The notes under the pieces were generated by a model. It did no database searches. It saw only the letters and a program-made list of their open reading frames with translations, and was not told the origin of the DNA. Source: an uncultured bacterium (lineage in GTDB: Bacteria > Patescibacteria > JAEDAM01 > Absconditabacterales > Absconditicoccaceae). From it: 10,651 nt of DNA. Of the stretch, positions 5,908 through 10,651 are shown piece after piece. Numbering within the stretch: the stretch's first letter is position 1; the number at the start of each line of letters is the position of its first letter. The stretch covers positions 1 through 10,651 of the forward strand of contig CALFEN010000129.1 in NCBI GenBank assembly GCA_937950065.1. Reading direction: 5' to 3'. The position numbers and the translations under genes were made by a program.

Positions 5908-8109
5908 ATGGATATCAAACAATATATAAAATGAAAACTAAACAATGCACAATTTGAAGCAGCTACTCATATAGAGTCCAGCAGCCTTATTTTGGCTGGT
6001 GCAGGAAGTGGGAAAACGAGAACTCTTACCTACAAAATAGCTTATCTAATATACTGACAAAAGGTTAATCCAAACAATGTTTTAGCAGTGACTTTCACCA
6101 ACAAGGCGTCCAATGAAATGAAGGAAAGAATAAAATCAATTTGAGAAGACATATCAAGTGCAGGCACACAGGAAGTAGACGATTTTGATGCTATGATAAG
6201 CGGGACTATTGCTACCTCTAGGTACCCTGCTAAAATAAATTTTAAGCGGGTGGGAACTTTTCATAGTATTTTTTTAAAGATACTTAAGGAAGATATAGAA
6301 AAACTTGAAATGAAATATAATAAATCTTTTGGTGTGTATGATGAAAGCGAAGCTATTTCTGTAATCAAAGATATTATCAAAAGTATGCAGGTTGCAGACA
6401 AAATCAATGAAAAAGAAATAAAATATAAAATTTCAAATTTGAAAAATAAATGAATAACTTACCAGAAATTTTTGAACACTCTAGATAAAAGTGAAGAATT
6501 AATCTGAATGGTTTATGAGAAATATCAAAAAAGACTTGAAAGCTCCAATGCTTTGGATTTTGATGATCTATTATTTTTACCTTACATATTATTCCAGAGA
6601 TCACCAGAAACATTGGAGAAACGAAAAACTAAATTTCGCTACATACTTGTAGATGAGGCACAGGATACCAACCAGATTCAGTTTGATCTGATGAAACTAT
6701 TGAGCGGTAAAGAATGAAACATTACTTTTATATGAGATGATTTCCAGAGTATATATATGCGAAGATGAGCTGTGATGGATAATTTCCTCAATATTTCCAA
6801 ATGGCGAGAATGAGTAAAAATATTCAAACTTGAAATAAACTATAGATCCAAACCTCATATAGTAAATGCCTGAAACTATATAATAGCCAGAAATACCAAA
6901 CAATATGCAAAAAATATTACAGCTAACAGATCTTGAAATGAAACTATAAAGATTTTTAGTTTTACTGATGAAAGTGATGAAGCACTCAGTGTCGTAGATC
7001 TTATCAAAAAAATAAAAGAAGAAAGAAATATAAACCGGTCAGATTTTGCTATATTATATAGGACAAATGCACAGTCTCAACCTTTTGAACAGGCACTTTT
7101 GTCCAATTCTATACCATACAAAGTCTACGGCTGATTTAAATTTTTTGACAGGAAAGAAATCAAAGATATTTTATCATATGTTAAATTTATGGTAAATCCC
7201 CAGGATAGTGTTGCTCTCAAAAGAATTATAAATACTCCTGCCAGGAAAATTTGAAACACTACTATTTGATCAATGGAAGAATACGCAGCTTTGCATAATA
7301 TTACACTCAACGAAGTGGTAAGTAGCATAGATACTCTGCCTATCAGTATATGACCTTCCACCAGAGCAAGCATCAAAGAATTTAATACTGTGATAAAATT
7401 TTTGAAATCACAGATAACAAATATGAACGTAGGGGATTTTATACAAAGCATTGTTTCCAATATCAAATACAAAGATTTTCTTATAAAAACAGAATCCAAA
7501 CAAGACATGGAAGACAGAATGGATAACATCTGACAGCTTGTAAATATGGCGAATAATTACGAATGAGAATGACTGGAAGTTCTGACACAGTTTATAGAAG
7601 AAATATCTTTGTTTACAGATTTGGAAGAAAGTACTGATTGAAACAGTGATTTTGTTAAACTGATGACTGTACACTCTAGTAAATGACTGGAATTTCCTAT
7701 AGTTTTTGTGGTATGACTTGAAGAAAATATTTTTCCTTTGTCCAAAGCAAGATTAGAGCCTGCCGAACTTGAAGAGGAAAGGAGGTTGATGTATGTGGCT
7801 ATTACCAGAGCCAAAGATTTATTATTTCTTGGTTATGCTGGCAGCAGACAGAGACGATGACAGACTCAATACAACGCTCCTTCCAGATTTATAGATGAAT
7901 TACCAAATGATCTTGTAAAAATATATGACCTTAGCGGTGCACCCAAAAAAGTCAAAACTGATATTACTGATGGCAGCGTTGTTAAACATAAATTATTTGG
8001 TAAGGGCACAGTTCAGGAAGTTTATGCAGAATCCGCATTTGTCAGATTCTGGAATCCTAAATTTGGAGTAAGAAAAGTAGATGTTAGATCTCTACAGTTA
8101 GATGAATAA
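5908..8109 (+). CDS. uvrD: UvrD/PcrA-type SF1 DNA helicase
   Basis: This is a 733-aa superfamily 1A 3'-5' DNA helicase of full length, acting in repair and replication restart. Motifs in order: Q-motif LNNAQ (11-15), Walker A GAGSGKT (31-37), Ia [11 protein letters not shown] (59-69), GTFHS (116-120), Walker [10 protein letters not shown] (248-256), motif III IGDDFQSIY (275-283), [52 protein letters not shown], and a C-terminal PSRF. The last 45 residues ([13 protein letters not shown]...) resemble the PcrA Tudor-like RNA-polymerase-binding domain. There are 22 in-frame TGA glycines, several in motifs (III, V), which split the gene into fragments in the standard code. CGA/CGG codons at 114, 239, 285, 377 and 650 fall at positions where homologues usually have Trp or another aromatic ([16 protein letters not shown]-x-[11 protein letters not shown], x-GQ). 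The next gene follows after 9 bases. Confidence 0.96.
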
Positions 8110-8118
8110 AAATAAAAA

Positions 8119-8628
8119 ATGTTTTTAAAGAAAAAGAATCTTGTGATTTTGGGAATCATAATAGTTGTGGTTATCCTCAAAAACTTTTGGATAGCTATTT
8201 TTTGGAGAACTTATTTTTTACGGGATTTTCACAAAAATAAAGATAACTATTATATGATGATAGATTTCTTGAATCAAAATAAAAACGTAAGTGCTATTTC
8301 TCCCAAACAGATAATTTTTAAAATTACGGGGATTTATTGCTACAAACAGGATTTACAGACATGACCTATAAAACTTATGGATCTAGGTAAAGATCTTAAA
8401 ACCGACGATATAATATGCGACAGTCAGTATCAGGATATTTTTAATAAAATCCAGGTTTTAAACACGACTTTTTCTCGGGATAATAATAAAATCATTTTTG
8501 ATTCTATAAATAGCAAGTTAAAATCGCATGGAGAATATATGTATTGTTCCAACTGATGTGATGGAAATTTTGATAATAAAAAATTGATGCGAAAATTAGA
8601 AAATGGCAAAATCGCTATTTTGCAATAG
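8119..8628 (+). CDS. Membrane-anchored protein of unknown function
   Basis: This is a 169-aa protein that begins with a basic MFLKKKN and a long hydrophobic stretch (about 8-29, VILGIIIVVVIL), i.e. an uncleaved signal anchor with the remainder outside. The exported part carries four cysteines (74, 100, 143, 147; the last two in YCSNGCDGNF), which could form disulfides. Two in-frame TGA glycines (QTGP, SNGC) mean only the first 81 residues are seen in the standard code. CGG/CGA codons at 35, 120 and 158 would be Trp under the extra reassignment. No known domain is recognised. It starts 9 bases after the helicase stop behind the A-rich leader aataaaaaATG and is most likely co-transcribed with it, though a functional link is not implied. 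Confidence 0.75.
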
Positions 8629-8636
8629 AAATTTCC

Positions 8637-8655
8637 GGACACATTGTGTTTTTTT
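8637..8655 (+). terminator. Weak terminator after the helicase operon
   Basis: GGACAC (8637-8642), loop ATT and GTGTTT form a short stem with G-T pairs, followed by a run of T to 8655. It begins 8 bases after the TAG of the preceding gene. Stem stability is low, so this is tentative. The rest of the gap to 8759 holds no gene I can support. Confidence 0.35.
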
Positions 8656-8759
8656 CTTCCAGACACTGGCTGTTTTTATTTTCAAATTTTCCACACAGAC
8701 TTTATTTGTCTAGAGGATTAAGTCGGAGTTCCAAAGACTATATTCCAGTCGCGATGTAC

Positions 8760-9302
8760 CTATTTTTTCATACAAAATATTACTGCTACATTTTTTCCGC
8801 GGCTTTCATTTCATCACACCGCTGTAGTTATATCATTATATTGTGTTCAACCATATTGAACTCTCCGTTGATCACCTCATCAAGCAATAACTTTTGCCAA
8901 AATGAGTCAATGTTTATGTGACTTAAATTCATCTGCCTGATAGCTTCATACAGCACATCATCATGTTCTGCTTGCACAGTCAGGATCTCTGGCATTTGTA
9001 GTACTGCCATTGTCAAAGGTATTTAATCCTCTCAAAAAAACTCATCTTAAGTCCGGTGTGGAATTTGTGCCGTCAGCAGGTTTTCGTCAATCAGGGCAAG
9101 TTGTATCATATATCGCCAAAATCGTTTTTGAAGGCACTAATTTATTCCACTTATCTGCTGTCAGGATATCCCCGGATTGTGCAGTTAATCAATTACTGTC
9201 AGGCAATCGCGCTTTGACTGCAAGATAAAATCAAACCATAAAAGCTCCAAAAACAATACTTACAAAGCTTGTTTGTAAAAATAAAAAAATTGTTTTTTTC
9301 AT
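8760..9302 (-). CDS. Membrane-anchored phage-tail-collar-domain protein
   Basis: This is a 180-aa protein hidden in the standard code: 13 in-frame TGA codons must be glycine. It has an N-terminal membrane anchor (about 4-28, IFLFLQTSFVSIVFGAFMVG), then a linker (SGDILTADKWNKLV, 43-56). A tail-collar module follows: TILAIYDTTCPDG (60-72), TPDLRGVFLRGLN (82-94), GSYQADEFKSHKH (119-131), a glycine-rich loop (139-165) and the terminal ESRGKNVAVIFCMKK. The same order (PDLRGxFxRG, GSYQADExxxHxH, ETRPxNVAxxYCIK) ends many phage tail fibres. Here it is anchored to the cell by a TM or prepilin-like segment, suggesting a surface or pilus-type adhesin. Residue 73 (CPDG-x-KP), normally Trp, is CGA. It is preceded by a candidate attenuator RNA at 9371-9499 and ends with TAG. 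Confidence 0.88.
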
Positions 9303-9328
9303 TATATCTTTTTTAAATAAATAAAAAT

Positions 9329-9351
9329 CTAAAAAGCCGTCAAGTTTTTAG
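9329..9351 (-). promoter_or_regulatory. Leader hairpin before the collar gene
   Basis: CTAAAAA (9329-9335) pairs with TTTTTAG (9345-9351) around a 9-base loop, 27 bases upstream of the collar-gene ATG. On the minus strand the loop contains TTGACG, which could alternatively be a -35 element for that gene, although no good -10 is spaced correctly. It is a plausible part of the 5' untranslated leader. Confidence 0.35.
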
Positions 9352-9370
9352 TTATTTAAAAAATAAGCAT

Positions 9371-9401
9371 AAAAAAAGGCGACTTACTCTCTCTAGTCGC
9401 C
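9371..9401 (-). terminator. Intrinsic terminator inside the collar-gene leader
   Basis: On the minus strand GGCGACT (9401-9395), a 10-base loop and AGTCGCC (9384-9378) are followed by seven T (9377-9371). This is a textbook terminator with an unusually GC-rich stem for this genome. It lies 69 bases before the collar-gene ATG in the same direction and after no protein gene of its own, so it either ends a small RNA or acts as an attenuator. Confidence 0.85.
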
Positions 9402-9499
9402 AAACTATTATAACTACTTTCATCAACGATAAAAGATATGTGGAGAAAAGCAAGTCACCTTTCTCTGTTGATGAAATTAATAAGTAATAATAATTTGGC
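9371..9499 (-). ncRNA. Structured RNA: candidate attenuator or small RNA
   Basis: The RNA is read from the promoter at 9506-9533 to the terminator at 9371-9401, about 129 bases. Its 5' end GCCAAATTATTATTACTT (9499-9482) can pair with 9420-9399, which ends in TTTGGC, as an imperfect closing stem. Inside, CATCAAC (9473-9467) pairs with GTTGATG (9427-9421), and GAGAAAG (9465-9459) pairs with CTTTTCTC (9450-9443) around loop GTGACTTG. The 15 bases at 9466-9452 can instead pair fully, with G-U wobbles, with 9385-9371, the 3' arm and T-run of the terminator: a classic antiterminator arrangement. No protein frame is visible. It matches no riboswitch class I know; I checked mentally for TPP, purine, preQ1, fluoride and T-box signatures. 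It is likely cis-regulatory for the collar gene. Confidence 0.65.
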
Positions 9500-9505
9500 A
9501 ATACA

Positions 9506-9533
9506 ATAATATAGAAAAAAATAAATATTTCAA
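9506..9533 (-). promoter_or_regulatory. Promoter of the structured RNA
   Basis: On the minus strand TTGAAA (9533-9528), a 16-base spacer and TATTAT (9511-9506) predict a start near 9499, exactly where the RNA's 5' closing-stem arm begins. The -35 is identical to the one proposed for the helicase gene. Confidence 0.55.
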
Positions 9534-9553
9534 GTACAAAAATTTTAGAAAAT

Positions 9554-9586
9554 AAAAATCACGATTATTTTTGATATTGTGATTTT
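9554..9586 (-). terminator. Terminator after the beta-lactamase-family gene
   Basis: AAAATCAC (9586-9579 on the minus strand) pairs with GTGATTTT (9562-9555) around a 16-base loop, followed by an AT-rich tail with T-runs. It starts 53 bases past the gene's TAA and separates that gene from the downstream structured RNA. Confidence 0.6.
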
Positions 9587-9639
9587 AAAAGTGAAATTTT
9601 AAAAGTACTTCCTGAAATATCTACACAATCTAAAATGTT

Positions 9640-10632
9640 TTATGATTTTAAAATTTTTATAAAAGTTCTTTCTAGATCCCGGTATCTTTCTCTTCTTTCC
9701 ATGTATTGTGCAGTATCCCTATAAGTCAGATTGCAAAATGTTATGAGTATTTTTCTTTTTTGTGGATTTAATAAAAATATTGTTCAAGTATGTCAGGTGA
9801 ATTTTAATATTTCTCTATCATATTCTGAAAATTTCCAAACCAATCAGAATTTTCATGCTTCATAGCCAAAATTTTGTTTATCAAAAAATTTTTCTTCAAA
9901 TTCAAATTTATTTTGAAGCCAAGATAGTCCAAAACTAATCAATCAATCCATATTTGCAAAAATTCCTGCACACCCAGTCACTCATCAATAGTATCTAGCT
10001 ATAGGATCATGCACTATTCATGTAGTTCATGTCGGACTGGTTGGAAGTATGCTTTCGTGTGAATCCAAGTTCTTCATAGGATTATATACCAGTCATTTTA
10101 AGTTATGTTTGTTTACAAAGTCTTTAAGTAAAATATCTAAATTTTTTCAGCTTATTTTTTCAATTATCTGTCCAAAAAACAGGTTGGAAAGATTGGAGTA
10201 ACTAGGATTTGTTTTTTCTAGATGGTTTTTATCTTCCAAAATATTTTTAAATTCATCAATACTATAGTTTTTAGTCTTGTCAAAACGGAATTCTTTTTTG
10301 ATAGTTATGCCATGAGTGTGTGTAAGCAAGTCTTCTATTTTTATATTAAATCAATTTAGATATCACAAAAAATCTCACACATTGTGAGAAATTTTTATAC
10401 TATGTTTCTTTAATTCCAATAATCATAAAATATTTATTATTGGTTTGGTGATAGATGCAATATCTATATAAGTATTTAGATCTATGTTTTTACCATTATT
10501 TTTTCCTTGGCTGATGAATTGTTTGTTATCATTATCAGTAAATCATATTATGATATTTTCAGCAATATCCAAATCTCTAATCGTTTGTAATATTTTTTTT
10601 GGGTCTTCCCCAGTTGACAATGTATTTAACAT
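9640..10632 (-). CDS. Serine beta-lactamase-family hydrolase (class C/PBP-like)
   Basis: This is a 330-aa protein from an ATG at 10632-10630; the frame stays open to the window edge, so a longer start is possible. All three active-site motifs of the penicillin-recognising serine hydrolases are present: SITK (S60-K63, in DIASITKP), YSN (145-147) and HTG (281-283). The supporting patterns LLTHTHG (102-108) and VHDPIARYYGGVTGCAG (207-223) resemble the VHD...GGVAGHAG pattern of cytosolic esterase/beta-lactamase-like enzymes. No signal peptide is seen, arguing against a secreted beta-lactamase or peptidoglycan enzyme; an esterase or peptidase role is more likely, substrate unknown. Sixteen TGA glycines occur, including the G of HTG. 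A CGG near the C-terminus (318) may be Trp. A terminator lies 53 bases beyond the stop. Confidence 0.88.
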
Positions 10633-10651
10633 CGTTATACTGACAATATGA

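Noticed and set aside
6193..6717. Two separate + frames as independent small genes
   Set aside because: Both are pieces of the helicase, broken only by TGA codons that encode glycine; they contain its internal motifs.
7125..7814. Several overlapping minus-strand frames with hydrophobic stretches
   Set aside because: They are complements of the helicase coding sequence, whose frame is continuous with TGA as glycine.
8828..9016. Standard-code minus-strand frame of 62 aa that looks like a small antitoxin-type protein
   Set aside because: It is out of frame with the collar-domain gene covering the same bases, which has clear family motifs once TGA is glycine.
9010..9228. Plus-strand frame of 72 aa
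   Set aside because: It is an antisense shadow of the collar-domain gene, with a TTG start and no motif.
9421..9473. Hammerhead-like ribozyme, because GTTGATGAAAG resembles the CUGAUGA core
   Set aside because: The essential first C of the core is missing and the same bases pair in a simple stem; no matching GAAA/cleavage-site arrangement is present.

Overview
The window reads as a low-G+C genome of the candidate phylum Absconditabacteria (SR1), or a very close relative. Thirteen AT-rich genes stay open only if TGA is read as glycine (translation table 25). I count about 100 in-frame TGA codons, many at conserved glycines, and every one of these genes ends in TAA or TAG. CGA and CGG also fall where homologues carry tryptophan, in the helicase and the tail-collar protein, while CGC, CGT, AGA and AGG behave as arginine. 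From memory, a computational survey of bacterial genetic codes reported this second reassignment in Absconditabacteria. A standard-code gene caller would break most of these genes and call antisense shadows.

Layout: 1-345 is the 3' end of an unknown protein. Next, on +, come a cyclic-nucleotide-binding-domain protein (367-819), a Nudix hydrolase (884-1297), a membrane-anchored winged-helix protein (1594-2088), a small basic protein (2127-2369) and a RusA-type resolvase (2520-2897), closed by a bidirectional terminator. On the minus strand lie a 207-aa unknown (3002-3625), a small ORF just upstream of it (3650-3832) and a two-TM bacterial-PH-like protein (4781-5701). Between those last two sits a foreign cassette on + (about 3935-4745). 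It holds a DapB-like gene with near-balanced base composition, a strong Shine-Dalgarno site, no in-frame TGA, CGG used as arginine, a TGA stop and a GC-rich terminator.

The + strand then carries a UvrD/PcrA helicase (5908-8109) and a membrane-anchored unknown (8119-8628), 9 bases apart and probably co-transcribed. The minus strand closes the window with a membrane-anchored phage-tail-collar-domain protein (8760-9302) and a cytosolic serine beta-lactamase-family protein (9640-10632). Between those two (9303-9639) is a promoter followed by a compact structured RNA and a terminator. A perfectly complementary antiterminator pairing suggests an attenuator for the collar gene, or else an independent small RNA.

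No tRNA, rRNA, CRISPR array, transposase or integrase was seen. Host genes start behind A-rich leaders with no Shine-Dalgarno motif. The most notable points are the double codon reassignment, the unadapted standard-code island inside a TGA=Gly genome, and the candidate attenuator RNA upstream of the collar-domain gene.
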